DNA from: Sphingomonadales bacterium
GTDB lineage: Bacteria > Pseudomonadota > Alphaproteobacteria > Sphingomonadales > Sphingomonadaceae
Reading direction: 5' to 3'
DNA: 64,000 bases
Assembly: GCA_027490095.1 (NCBI GenBank)
Contig: JAIXYT010000051.1
Location: 101,794-165,793 of the forward strand
The position numbers were made by a program, and so were the translations under genes. This document shows positions 46,503 to 56,150 of the stretch, one piece after another; the stretch's first letter is position 1; every line of letters begins with the position of its first letter. The notes below the pieces were generated by a model that was given only the letters and a program-made list of their open reading frames with translations, had not been told where the DNA came from and ran no database searches.

Positions 46503-48815
46503 ATGAAATCCGCCCTTCTGCTGTCCGCCACTCTACTCGTCGCGCATGCGCCTGCCATGGCCCAGGAGGTCGCGTCTGCCGACGGTGCCGAGGAGATCCT
46601 CGTGACCGCGCAGAAGATCGAACAGCGGCTGGTGGATGTGCCGATCACCATCACGGCCTTTACCGGAAAGACCCTGCGGCAGCTGGGCATCACCCAGTTC
46701 GACCAGCTCGCGGCAATTGTTCCGGGCTTGAACGTCCAGGAACAGTCTCCGAACAACCCGGGCTTCGTGATCCGCGGGATCACGTCGGATACCGGCAGCT
46801 CGCAGGGCGCGCCGGCGGTGACCATCTATCTCAACGGCGTGGATGTGTCGCGTTCGCGCGGGTCCTACTTCGATCTCTACGACCTCGAGCGGGTCGAGGT
46901 GGTGAAGGGCCCGCAATCCACCCTGTTCGGGACGGCAGCGGCCGTCGGCGCGGTCTCGGTGATCACGAACAAGCCGCAACCGGGCTTTGCCGGCGAGGTC
47001 CGCGCTGCCTACGGCAACTTCAACCAGCGCCGGCTCGATGGCTTCGTGAACCTGGGCAACGACAAGGTGGCGCTGCGCGTCGCAGGGCAGATCAAGCTGC
47101 GGCACGGGGTGGTGGAAAACATCGCCGGGGAGCCGGGCTCGCAGACCCCGAACGGCCCCGAGATCGACGATCTGAACGGGCAGGGCCAGTATGGCGCGCG
47201 GGTCTCGCTGCGCTTCACGCCGGACGACGCGATGACGCTCGACGTGGTCGGCACCTATGATGGCCAGCGCGCGCCGGGCACGGCCTTCACCAGCGGCACC
47301 TTCGCGCCGACCGGGGGCGACACCTCGCCCTACACCTTCGTCGAGATCGCCGGCTCGCCGTTCAGCGAGGCGGCCCTTGGCGCCGAGCAGCCGAGCCTCA
47401 GGCGCAACGTCTATGACCTGAACGTCACGGCCAACTATGCGCCGCAGGGGCCGTGGAGCTTCACGGCCGTTGCCGGCTACCGCAACTTCGACAGCCTCGA
47501 GGTGTTCGACGCCGACGGCAGCCAGGCCTGGTATCTGGAGTTTGCCGAGGACGCGCGCGGCGAGCAGATGAGCTTCGAGGGCCGGGTGAACTACACGGGC
47601 GAGCGCTTCCGGGCCTTTGCCGGCGCCAACTATTTCTGGGAAACGGGCTTCCAGCGGGTGCCGTTCAGCAGCGAGGAGGGCACCTTCCTGCAGTGCGCGG
47701 CCCGGCTGATCCCCGGGCTCCCCTGCGTGAACAACGCGACCGGCGTGGTGACGGCCCGCCAGGCGACTGCGATCCTGACCCGCGGGGCGGCAACGGTGCT
47801 GCCCTATTCGGCCGTCCTGTTCCGCAACTCGGCCGATATCGAGACCTTCAGCCTGTTCGCGGACGCGACCTTCATCCCCATCCCGCAGCTGGAGATCAAC
47901 GTGGGCGGCCGCTGGCTGACCGAGGATCGCAAGAGCGCCTTTTCCAACCGGATCCCCAATACCGTGATCACCGGCGGGCCGCTGATCCCCGGCGGGGTGA
48001 ACACCGGCGGCGTGCCCGTTCGCGGGGAAGGCAGCTTCGATGCCTTCCTGCCGCGGGCGAACATCCTGTTCCGCGCGACCGACGGGCTGAACCTCTATGC
48101 AACCTATTCGCGCGGTCGCCGTTCCCCGGTGGTCGACGTGACCGCGCGCCGGGTGGCGGGCCAGGTGGTTCCCAGCGAACGCATCGTGCCGGCCGAGATC
48201 CTCGACAATTTCGAGATCGGGGTGAAGGGCAGCTTCGGCGCCGCCAACTTCAGCCTTGGCGCCTATCTGATGAAGTACAAGGACTTCCAGATCTCGGTGC
48301 CGCAGCAGGGGGCGCCTGCCCGGATCGAAAGTGCCGACGCCACCAACAAGGGGGTGGAAGCCGAGATCTCGGCGGTGCTGAGCCCGCATGTGTCGCTGTT
48401 CGCGAATGGCGCCTACATCGATGCCCGGGTGAACGACGATGCCCGCTTCGGCGTGTTCGCCGGCGACCGCTTCCGCCTGCAGTCCGAATGGCAGGGCGCG
48501 CTGGGCGGCACGTTCAGCGTGCCGGTCTCGAACGACATCCAGCTGTTCGCCACGCCGACCCTCACCTACCGCTCGTCGCTGTTCTTCGAGCTGCCGAACA
48601 ACCCCGTCACGTCGCAGGGGCCGGTGACACTGGTGAACCTGAGGGCGGGCATCCAGGACCGGAACGGCCGCTGGGAGCTGCTGGGCTATGCGACCAACCT
48701 GTTCGACAGGGAGTATCTGCTGGATGCCGGCAACACGGGCGGCGCGTTCGGCATCCCCACCTTCATCCGCGGCCTGCCGCGGCTGTTCGGGGTCGAAGCC
48801 GTCTACCGATTCTAA
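46503..48815 (+). CDS. TonB-dependent receptor
   Basis: Signal peptide; plug 'EEILVTAQKIEQRLVDVPITITAFTGKTLRQLGI..DLERVEVVKGPQSTLFG'; C-terminal aromatic F. Confidence 0.94.
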   Translation: MKSALLLSATLLVAHAPAMAQEVASADGAEEILVTAQKIEQRLVDVPITITAFTGKTLRQLGITQFDQLAAIVPGLNVQEQSPNNPGFVIRGITSDTGSSQGAPAVTIYLNGVDVSRSRGSYFDLYDLERVEVVKGPQSTLFGTAAAVGAVSVITNKPQPGFAGEVRAAYGNFNQRRLDGFVNLGNDKVALRVAGQIKLRHGVVENIAGEPGSQTPNGPEIDDLNGQGQYGARVSLRFTPDDAMTLDVVGTYDGQRAPGTAFTSGTFAPTGGDTSPYTFVEIAGSPFSEAALGAEQPSLRRNVYDLNVTANYAPQGPWSFTAVAGYRNFDSLEVFDADGSQAWYLEFAEDARGEQMSFEGRVNYTGERFRAFAGANYFWETGFQRVPFSSEEGTFLQCAARLIPGLPCVNNATGVVTARQATAILTRGAATVLPYSAVLFRNSADIETFSLFADATFIPIPQLEINVGGRWLTEDRKSAFSNRIPNTVITGGPLIPGGVNTGGVPVRGEGSFDAFLPRANILFRATDGLNLYATYSRGRRSPVVDVTARRVAGQVVPSERIVPAEILDNFEIGVKGSFGAANFSLGAYLMKYKDFQISVPQQGAPARIESADATNKGVEAEISAVLSPHVSLFANGAYIDARVNDDARFGVFAGDRFRLQSEWQGALGGTFSVPVSNDIQLFATPTLTYRSSLFFELPNNPVTSQGPVTLVNLRAGIQDRNGRWELLGYATNLFDREYLLDAGNTGGAFGIPTFIRGLPRLFGVEAVYRF

Positions 48816-49020
48816 CGGACGGCCGGGGACGGGCTGCCATTCGTCGAAGCGGATGTGGCGTCTGTCGAAGTGCATGGCAGTCGCCGAACGGGGGAGCGCC
48901 CTTGTCGAGCAGGGCGCGACGTGCGGACGGGGACCGGGCACATGGGGGCCATGGTGCTGCCGGGGTCGTCTACCCCCTCTCTGAAGGCCCCGGCAGCATC
49001 GACCGAACAGGAGAGTTCCG

Positions 49021-49395
49021 ATGCCCGCCTTTTCCCGCACCCGCACCTTCATGCCGCTCGCCCTTCTGGCCGCAGTCGCGATGACCTGCCTCCAGGGCGC
49101 CGCCTTTGCCGGCACCGTCCCGATGGAGCCCACCCACCATTCGGTGAAGGTGCCGATCGGAGGCCTGAACCTTGCCAACCCGGCCGGCGTTGCGAAGCTC
49201 GATGCCCGCCTGCGCGCAGCCGCCAAGCAGGTCTGCGCCCCGGCGGATTATCGTGATCTGCGCGCCATGGCCGACCGTGCCTCGTGCCAGCGTACCGCGC
49301 TGGAGCGGGCAACCGCCAAGCGCGATGTGCTGGTGGCGCGCGCCCAGGCCGAACAGTTGGCCTCGCGCGTCCAGCCGTCAGCCGCCACCAACTGA
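49021..49395 (+). CDS. UrcA family secreted protein
   Basis: 'VPIGGLNLANPAGVAKLDARLRAAAKQVCAP..CQRTALERA'. Confidence 0.88.
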   Translation: MPAFSRTRTFMPLALLAAVAMTCLQGAAFAGTVPMEPTHHSVKVPIGGLNLANPAGVAKLDARLRAAAKQVCAPADYRDLRAMADRASCQRTALERATAKRDVLVARAQAEQLASRVQPSAATN

Positions 49396-49423
49396 GCCCG
49401 ACCTCTACCCTGTCAGTCCGACT

Positions 49424-49454
49424 GGCCCGCCTCCTCGCAGGAGGCGGGCCTTTT
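49424..49454 (+). terminator. Rho-independent terminator after the urcA-like gene
   Basis: GGCCCGCCTCCT-CGC-AGGAGGCGGGCC-TTTT. Confidence 0.92.
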
Positions 49455-49477
49455 CTGTGCGTCGGTGCGCTGCGCCC

Positions 49478-50227
49478 TCAGCCCCGGGTAATGCTGCTGC
49501 GAACGCTCGCGAGATAGGTGCGGCCGATCCGGAGTTGCTCGCCCGTCTGCAGCTCGGCGGTCCAGTTTCCCTGCCCGTCGTGGGCCAGGCGGACGATGCG
49601 ATCGCGCCGCACGATGGCCGAGCGGTGGAGGCGGATGAAGAGGGCGGGATCCAGCCGCGCCTCGAGCGCGCCGATCGTCTCGTGGATCAGCCAGGACCGG
49701 TTGCCGGCGTGCAGCCGCATATAGTCGCGCTCGGCCTCGATGCGGTCGATGTCGGCCACGGCGACCCGGGTGAGTTCGCCGCGGTTCGGGACCCAGAATT
49801 CCTGCGCATAGCGCTGCGCGGGCGCGTCGCCCGGCAGCGCGGAGGGCACGTCGGTCTGCCGCCGGCGCTCCTGCACGCGCTGCACGGCCCGCACCAGCCG
49901 TTCGGGCGCAACGGGCTTCAGCAGATAGTCGACAGCTGCTGCGTCGAAGGCCGCCACGGCGAACTGGTCGAAGGCAGTGACGAACACGATGGCCGGAAGG
50001 GTCGTTCGGCCTTCCAGCGAATTGGCGACATCGAGGCCGGTGAGGCCCGGCATGGCGATGTCGAGGAAGACGAGATCGGGCTCCAGGGCCTCGATGAGCC
50101 GCAGGGCTGCCTCGCCGTCGGACGCCGTGCCGACCAGCTGGAGCGCGGGCAGCCGCGCACACAGGATCTGCATGCGCTCGACCGCAAGCGGCTCGTCATC
50201 GACGATCAGGGTCTTCATAAGGGTCAT
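49478..50227 (-). CDS. LytTR-type response regulator
   Basis: Receiver 'LIVDDEPLAVERM..DLVFLDIAMPGLTGLDVA' plus LytTR 'IEAERDYMRLH..FIRLHRSAIV'. Confidence 0.92.
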   Translation of the reverse strand: MTLMKTLIVDDEPLAVERMQILCARLPALQLVGTASDGEAALRLIEALEPDLVFLDIAMPGLTGLDVANSLEGRTTLPAIVFVTAFDQFAVAAFDAAAVDYLLKPVAPERLVRAVQRVQERRRQTDVPSALPGDAPAQRYAQEFWVPNRGELTRVAVADIDRIEAERDYMRLHAGNRSWLIHETIGALEARLDPALFIRLHRSAIVRRDRIVRLAHDGQGNWTAELQTGEQLRIGRTYLASVRSSITRG

Positions 50228-50298
50228 GTCGAGAGGAAGTGCCCCGCTCCGGGCCGGACTGCAAGAGCTCAGGCGCGCATCATGGGCATTGCTCGCCG

Positions 50299-51486
50299 TC
50301 AGGCGCGCATCATGGGCATCGTCAGTCGGACAAGCCATCCACCTGCGGACGGGCGCCCCGCGACGCAGTCGGCGGCGTCGCCATAGCTGGCCCTCAGCCG
50401 CGCCTCGACATTGGCGATGCCCACGCCGCAGCCGGCTTCGGCATGGGTCGGCGATGCCTCGCCGTCGTCCCGGACCCACAGCTCCAGCTTGTCGCCGACC
50501 TGGTCTGCCGCGATGGTCACCGTGACCGGCCGCTGGCTGCGGGAGACACCGTATTTGATCGCGTTCTCGACCAGGGGCTGGAGGATCAGCGCGGGGACCA
50601 GTGCATCGCCGAGCGATGCGGGGACTGCGACCTTCACCACCAGACGTTCCGGGAAACGGACCTTTTCGATGTCGAGATAGAGGAGCTGAAGCCGGAGCTC
50701 TTCGGAAAGCGGCACATTCTCGGTCGCTTCGCGGGTGAGAGAGGCGCGGAAGAAGGTCGAGAGGTTGAGGATCATCTGCTCGGCCTCGTCGTTGCGGTGG
50801 CGCATCACGAGCGAGGAGAGCGAGTTCAGCGTGTTGAACAGGAAATGCGGATTGACCTGGTAGCGCAGCGCCCTCAGTTCGGACGCCTGCGCGGCCTGGC
50901 GGAGCTCTGCGGCCTCCCGCTCGAAGGCACGGACCTTGGCCGAATAGGAGAGCGCCACCCACATGACAGCCCAGGCAGCGATGAAGAAATACCATTCGAG
51001 TGCGCTTGCCGAGATCACCGACGCCGGGTCCGTCCGGTACAGTTCCTCGCCACCCGGCTTGTCGAACGACATGTCCATGTGCTCGGCGATGGGGAAGCCG
51101 TAGAAGGCGATGTAGTTCACCGTGGCGTAGGCGAAGGCGAGCGGGATGGAGGCTGCAAAGGCGATGGTGAGCAGCTTGCCCGTGCGCGCGGCCTCGAACC
51201 GGCGCAGGAGGGCATAGAGAAGGCCGGTGAGCGCCATGGCCGCGAGCGTGACGATTGCCCGGCGCAGAAGCATGTCTCCCTGGGCCGGCAGGTCCGCGAC
51301 GAGGGCGCGGGCCGTCGCAAGCACGAAATAGACGAGCCAGAAGCCGACGATCGAGGCAAACGCCATCCATGCGCCGGCCTCCGCCTCGCCCGCCCGCCGG
51401 TGCCGGCCCTGTGTCCCGGACGACTCGCCCTCGGCAGACGTGGGAATGGCGCCCTGGACTTTCGGACGAAATGGCTGGTTCATCAC
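50299..51486 (-). CDS. LytS-like sensor histidine kinase
   Basis: 'LRYQVNPHFLFNTLNSLSSLV', 'LQPLVENAIKYGV'. Confidence 0.92.
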   Translation of the reverse strand: MMNQPFRPKVQGAIPTSAEGESSGTQGRHRRAGEAEAGAWMAFASIVGFWLVYFVLATARALVADLPAQGDMLLRRAIVTLAAMALTGLLYALLRRFEAARTGKLLTIAFAASIPLAFAYATVNYIAFYGFPIAEHMDMSFDKPGGEELYRTDPASVISASALEWYFFIAAWAVMWVALSYSAKVRAFEREAAELRQAAQASELRALRYQVNPHFLFNTLNSLSSLVMRHRNDEAEQMILNLSTFFRASLTREATENVPLSEELRLQLLYLDIEKVRFPERLVVKVAVPASLGDALVPALILQPLVENAIKYGVSRSQRPVTVTIAADQVGDKLELWVRDDGEASPTHAEAGCGVGIANVEARLRASYGDAADCVAGRPSAGGWLVRLTMPMMRA

Positions 51487-51627
51487 ACCACCCTATCGAA
51501 GTGGGCGGCGGGAGGCGACGCCCTTCGTCGAGCGAGCGCGGTCGTTCGTCGAAGCAGTTCAGCCGCCGTTAACCTGCGAAATCGCCCTTTTCGGCGCACG
51601 GGAGAGCAGCTAGCGCTCATTGCGACG

Positions 51628-52809
51628 ATGTCTTCCGATACCCTTTCCCCTGGAGCCTGCGGCTCCGGCCCGTTGAGCGGGCTTCTGGTCGTCGACCTGA
51701 CACGGGTCCTGGCCGGCCCCTATGCGACCATGCTGCTGTCGGATCTCGGCGCACGGGTGATCAAGGTGGAGGCGCCCGGCAGCGGCGACGACAGCCGGGC
51801 GATCGGGCCCTTCGCAGGCCCCGGCGACAGCGCCTATTTCACGAGCGTCAACCGGGGGAAGGAATCGGTTGCCCTGGACCTGAAGGTGCCAGCGGACCGC
51901 GCGCTGTTCGAGGCCCTGCTGGCCCGGGCCGACGTGCTGGTCGAGAATTTCCGCCCCGGCGCGATGGAACGCCTGGGCTATGGCTTCGAGGCGCTGCATG
52001 CCCGGTTTCCGCGGCTGATCTATGCGGCCGCTTCGGGCTTTGGCCACACCGGCCCCGATCGGCTGCGCCCCGCCTATGACCTCATTGTCCAGGCGATGGG
52101 CGGGATCATGTCGATAACCGGGCATCCGGGCACGGAGCCGACGCGCGTCGGCACGTCGCTGGGGGACATCACGGCCGGGCTCTTCACGGTGATCGGAATC
52201 GAGGCCGCGCTGATCGACAGGGCGCGGACGGGGAAGGGCCAGAAGGTGGATGTGGCGATGCTGGACTGCCAGATCGCGATCCTGGAGAACGCGATTGCGC
52301 GGCTTCAGGTGACCGGCGAAAGCCCCGGGCCGCTGGGGAGCCGGCATCCATCGATCACCCCCTTCCAGGCCTTTGCCTGCCAGGACCGACCGATCGTGAT
52401 CGCGGCAGGCAATGATGCGCTGTGGGCCGGCTGTTGCCGCGCGCTCGGGCTGGAGGCGCTTGCCGACGACCCGCGCTTTGCCAGCAACGAAAGCAGGACC
52501 ACCCATTCCGAGGCGCTGGCAGCAGCTGTGGGCGCGCGGCTGCTGACGGCGCCGGCCGCCCACTGGCTGGAGGTGCTGGGCGCGGCGGGGATTCCGGCCG
52601 GGCCGCTCAACACGGTCGGAGAGGCGCTTGCCATGCCGCAGGTGGCCGCGCGGAACATGCTGGTCCAGACGGCAACGCCGGCGGGCCGGGCGCTGAAGGT
52701 GGCAGGCAATCCGGTGAAACTGTCGGCCCATGCCGACCCGGCGAACCGCGCGCCTGCCCCGAAGTTGAACGCCGGCAGGGGCAGGCTGGAGGCCGAGTTC
52801 CTGGCATGA
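51628..52809 (+). CDS. CaiB/BaiF-type CoA transferase
   Basis: 'LLVVDLTRVLAGPYATMLLSDLGARVIKVEAPGSGD', 'DVLVENFRPGAMERLG'. Confidence 0.94.
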   Translation: MSSDTLSPGACGSGPLSGLLVVDLTRVLAGPYATMLLSDLGARVIKVEAPGSGDDSRAIGPFAGPGDSAYFTSVNRGKESVALDLKVPADRALFEALLARADVLVENFRPGAMERLGYGFEALHARFPRLIYAAASGFGHTGPDRLRPAYDLIVQAMGGIMSITGHPGTEPTRVGTSLGDITAGLFTVIGIEAALIDRARTGKGQKVDVAMLDCQIAILENAIARLQVTGESPGPLGSRHPSITPFQAFACQDRPIVIAAGNDALWAGCCRALGLEALADDPRFASNESRTTHSEALAAAVGARLLTAPAAHWLEVLGAAGIPAGPLNTVGEALAMPQVAARNMLVQTATPAGRALKVAGNPVKLSAHADPANRAPAPKLNAGRGRLEAEFLA

Positions 52810-53576
52810 CGATCGAAGCCGACATCATACTCATCCAGCGCCTGGCGGCCGCCGCAGACCGTGCGGTCGCCCCCTTTTTCCGGGGCAATTCGGCGGTCGA
52901 GCAGAAGGCGGATTTCTCGCCGGTGACGGCCGCAGACCGGGCGGCGGAGACCGCGATCCGCCAGATGCTGTCGGATGACCGGCCCGGCGACGGCATTTTC
53001 GGCGAGGAGTATGGCATCAGCCGGGGTCGCACCGGCCGGATGTGGGTGATCGACCCCATCGACGGCACACGGGGGTTCATTGCGGGGCGACCGCTCTATG
53101 GCACGCTGATTGCCCTGGTCGAGGACGGACGCCCGATCCTCGGCTTCCTGTCGGCGGGCGCCGCGGGGGACCGCTGGCTGGGCTGCACGGTCGGGACACC
53201 GCGCACCGTGCTGAACGGCAGGCCGGTCCGGACGCGAAGCTGTGCCGGCCTCGGCACGGCGCGGGCGGCCTCCACCCACCCGCTGGTCTTTTCGGCGGCA
53301 GGCCATGCAAGCTTCCAGCGGATCGGTCGGTCGGTTGCCGACATGCTGTTCGGCGGGGATTGCCACAATTACGGGCTGCTGGCCGCCGGGCACCTGGACC
53401 TGGTGATGGAGGAAAATCTGAAACCCTATGACTGGGCTGCGCTTGTGCCCATCATCGAGGGCGCCGGTGGTTTGATCACCGACTGGCGGGGACGGCCGCT
53501 GACGCTGGCGAGCGAGGGGCAGGTGCTGGCGGCCGGCGACGCGCGGGTCCACGCCGAGGCGCTGGAGCGGATCTAG
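52806..53576 (+). CDS. Inositol monophosphatase family protein (possible histidinol-phosphatase)
   Basis: 'FGEEYG', 'WVIDPIDGTRGFIAGRPLYGTLIAL', 'DLVMEENLKPYDWAALVPIIEGAGG'. Confidence 0.85.
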   Translation: MTIEADIILIQRLAAAADRAVAPFFRGNSAVEQKADFSPVTAADRAAETAIRQMLSDDRPGDGIFGEEYGISRGRTGRMWVIDPIDGTRGFIAGRPLYGTLIALVEDGRPILGFLSAGAAGDRWLGCTVGTPRTVLNGRPVRTRSCAGLGTARAASTHPLVFSAAGHASFQRIGRSVADMLFGGDCHNYGLLAAGHLDLVMEENLKPYDWAALVPIIEGAGGLITDWRGRPLTLASEGQVLAAGDARVHAEALERI

Positions 53577-54070
53577 GCGCCAATTCCCTGAACCCTGTTA
53601 TGCAGGCTCATCCGGTCGAGCTCGCGGATCGGCAGGCTGGTGAAGAGGCGCACCCGCTGCAGCAGCATTCGGTAGGCATCCTCGTAGACGGCGTAGATCT
53701 CTGCCTCGGTGCCGGTGAAGCGTGTCGGGTCGGGGACGCTCCAGTGGGCATGCATGGGGTCGCCGGGCCAGGCCGGGCAGGGTTCTCCGGCGGCTTCGTC
53801 GCAGACGGTGAAGATGAAGTCGAAGGCGGGGGCGCCGGGCTCGCGGAAGACGTCCCAGTTCTTCGGCTGCAGCCCGCTGGTGTCGTGGCCGAGCTTGCCG
53901 AGCAGGTCGATCGCGACCGGGTTCGGCGCGTCGGCCGGGCGCGCGCCGCCGGAGTAGGCGCGAAACCGCCCCTCACCCTCGCGGTTCAGGATCGCCTCGG
54001 CGAACAGCGAGCGGCCGCAATTGCTGTTGCAGACGAACAGTACCTCGAAGGGCGGGTGTTGGTCGGTCAA
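53573..54070 (-). CDS. Arsenate reductase ArsC / LMW-phosphatase-fold protein
   Basis: 'VLFVCNSNCGRSLFAEAILN' CX5R loop. Confidence 0.82.
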   Translation of the reverse strand: MTDQHPPFEVLFVCNSNCGRSLFAEAILNREGEGRFRAYSGGARPADAPNPVAIDLLGKLGHDTSGLQPKNWDVFREPGAPAFDFIFTVCDEAAGEPCPAWPGDPMHAHWSVPDPTRFTGTEAEIYAVYEDAYRMLLQRVRLFTSLPIRELDRMSLHNRVQGIGA

Positions 54071-54235
54071 GCGCGTTTCCCCCTTGTGACGCGCCAGGGG
54101 ATAATGGGGTTTCGTGACACATTGGTGTCGTGATCCTGCGCCCTTCCCTTCTCAGACAGGTTTGCGGATGCGGAGCCCGCCCCTATTGTCGGCGCTCACC
54201 GAGGCATTACGCAGACCAGAGGGGGAGCCCCGCCA

Positions 54236-55687
54236 ATGACCATCGCCGCCGACGCCATCGCCCGTGACACCGCCGCGATGCAGGCACTGTTGATGAAGCA
54301 GCGCGACGCCTTCCACGCCGAGCTGCCCGTCAGCGCCGCTTTCCGCAAGGACCGGCTGACCCGGGCGCTGAAGCTGGTGCTGGATTACAAGGACCGCTTC
54401 GTCGCCTCGCTGTCGGACGACTTCGGCCATCGCTCGGCCGAGATGAGCCTGGTGACCGACATCATGGCCTCGGTAAAGCCGCTGAAGCATGCGCTGAAGC
54501 ATGTCGACCAATGGATGGCGCCCGAGAAGCGCAAGCTCGATTTCCCGCTGGGGCTGCTGGGCGCCAAGGCGATGGTGGAGTGGCAGCCCAAGGGTGTCGT
54601 CGGCATCATTTCGCCGTGGAACTTCCCCGTCAACCTGACCTTCGCGCCGCTCGCCAATGTGCTGGCCGCGGGAAACCGGGCGATGATCAAGCCGTCCGAA
54701 TTCACGCCGGCGACCAGCGAACTGATGAAGGCGGCGATCGCGCAGTATTTCGACGAGGCCGAAGTGGCAGTGGTGACTGGCGGCCCCGAGCTGGGCAAGG
54801 CCTTTTCCGAGCTGCCCTTCGACCATCTGATCTTCACCGGCGCGACCTCGATCGGCCGGCACGTGATGGCGGCGGCTGCAAAGAACCTCGTGCCGCTGAC
54901 GCTGGAACTCGGCGGCAAGTCGCCGACCATCCTCGGCCGCTCTGCCGACCTTGCCCAGGCGACCGAACGGGTCGCGATGGGCAAGCTGATGAATGCCGGC
55001 CAGATCTGCCTGGCGCCCGACTATCTGCTGGTGCCGGACGAGAAGGAGGAGGAGGTCGTCGAGGGGCTGAAGGCGGCGACCGCGCGCATGTACCCGACTC
55101 TGCTGGCGAACGACGACTATACCAGCGTGATCTCCAAGCGGCACCGCGACCGGCTGGAGGCCCATATCGAGGATGCGCGCGCCAAGGGGGCCGAGATTGT
55201 CGAGGTGAACCCGGGGAACGAGGATTTCTCGAAGCAGAACACCAACAAGATGCCGCTGACCATCATCCGCAACCCGACCGACGAGATGACGGTGATGCAG
55301 GAGGAGATCTTCGGCCCCGTGCTGCCGGTCAAGCGCTACAAGACGGTCGACGAGGCGATCGCCTACATCAACGCGAAGGACCGGCCGCTCGGCCTCTACT
55401 GGTTCGGCACCGACCAGGCGGAGGAGCGCCGCGTGCTCGACCGCACCATCTCGGGCGGTGTAACCGTGAACGACGTGCTGTTCCACGTGTCGGTCGAGGA
55501 CCTGCCGTTCGGCGGCATCGGGCCGGCGGGCATGGGCAACTATCACGGTTTCGACGGCTTCAAGGCCTTCAGCCACCCGAAGAGCATCTACCGCCAGCCA
55601 AAGCTGGACCTTGCAGGGCTTGCCGGCTTCAAGCCGCCCTATGGCGAAAAGACGCGAAAGGCGCTGGCGCGGGAGATCAAGGCCTAG
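54236..55687 (+). CDS. Aldehyde dehydrogenase (coniferyl-aldehyde-dehydrogenase-like)
   Basis: 'PWNFPVNLTFAPLANVLAAGNRAMIKPSEFTP', 'LELGGKSPTIL', 'NAGQICLAPDYLLV'. Confidence 0.93.
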   Translation: MTIAADAIARDTAAMQALLMKQRDAFHAELPVSAAFRKDRLTRALKLVLDYKDRFVASLSDDFGHRSAEMSLVTDIMASVKPLKHALKHVDQWMAPEKRKLDFPLGLLGAKAMVEWQPKGVVGIISPWNFPVNLTFAPLANVLAAGNRAMIKPSEFTPATSELMKAAIAQYFDEAEVAVVTGGPELGKAFSELPFDHLIFTGATSIGRHVMAAAAKNLVPLTLELGGKSPTILGRSADLAQATERVAMGKLMNAGQICLAPDYLLVPDEKEEEVVEGLKAATARMYPTLLANDDYTSVISKRHRDRLEAHIEDARAKGAEIVEVNPGNEDFSKQNTNKMPLTIIRNPTDEMTVMQEEIFGPVLPVKRYKTVDEAIAYINAKDRPLGLYWFGTDQAEERRVLDRTISGGVTVNDVLFHVSVEDLPFGGIGPAGMGNYHGFDGFKAFSHPKSIYRQPKLDLAGLAGFKPPYGEKTRKALAREIKA

Positions 55688-55751
55688 GGCGTCCCCGCCC
55701 CGGGCGCCAATCGTCTGGCCAAGGGCCGTTTCGCGGACCCGGCAGCCCGGT

Positions 55752-56150
55752 TCAGGCCTGGGCGACCCTGAGCCGCACGCCGATCGCGGGCCCCACCCCG
55801 CGCGCCCATTCGGGATCGGCCTCCAGAACCATGTCGGCGCGCCAGCCCTCGCCGGCCAGAACCGGTCTGCCGTCGATGTCGATCGCGGCCGCCTCGACAA
55901 GCCGGAGCCTGGCGATCACGCCCTCCGCCTCGCCTGTCAGCAGCAGCAGGAGAACCCACGAGATGCTGGCCTTCTGGTCGGCGAGATGGCGGCCGGACAT
56001 CTTGCTGACATCGGGCACGGGCTGCATCGAATGAACGGTGATGCGCAACGCGGGGCCGTCAATGGTGGCGCCCGAGCCCAGCTCCACCGGCTGGTGCAGG
56101 ACCTCGGCCAGGCGCGCGGCAAGGTGGGAGAGGGCTTCGGCAGCGATCAT
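55752..56150 (-). CDS. Hypothetical protein
   Basis: 132 aa; overlaps the acyl-CoA ligase stop in a TCAT junction. Confidence 0.55.
   Translation of the reverse strand: MIAAEALSHLAARLAEVLHQPVELGSGATIDGPALRITVHSMQPVPDVSKMSGRHLADQKASISWVLLLLLTGEAEGVIARLRLVEAAAIDIDGRPVLAGEGWRADMVLEADPEWARGVGPAIGVRLRVAQA

Noticed and set aside
46533-49226. 897-aa minus-strand ORF
   Set aside because: Lies antisense to a clear TonB-dependent receptor; low-complexity composition typical of mirrored ORFs in GC-rich DNA.
53573-54070. Arsenic resistance locus
   Set aside because: A single ArsC-like LMW-phosphatase-fold gene without arsR, acr3/arsB or arsH neighbours; not enough to call an operon.
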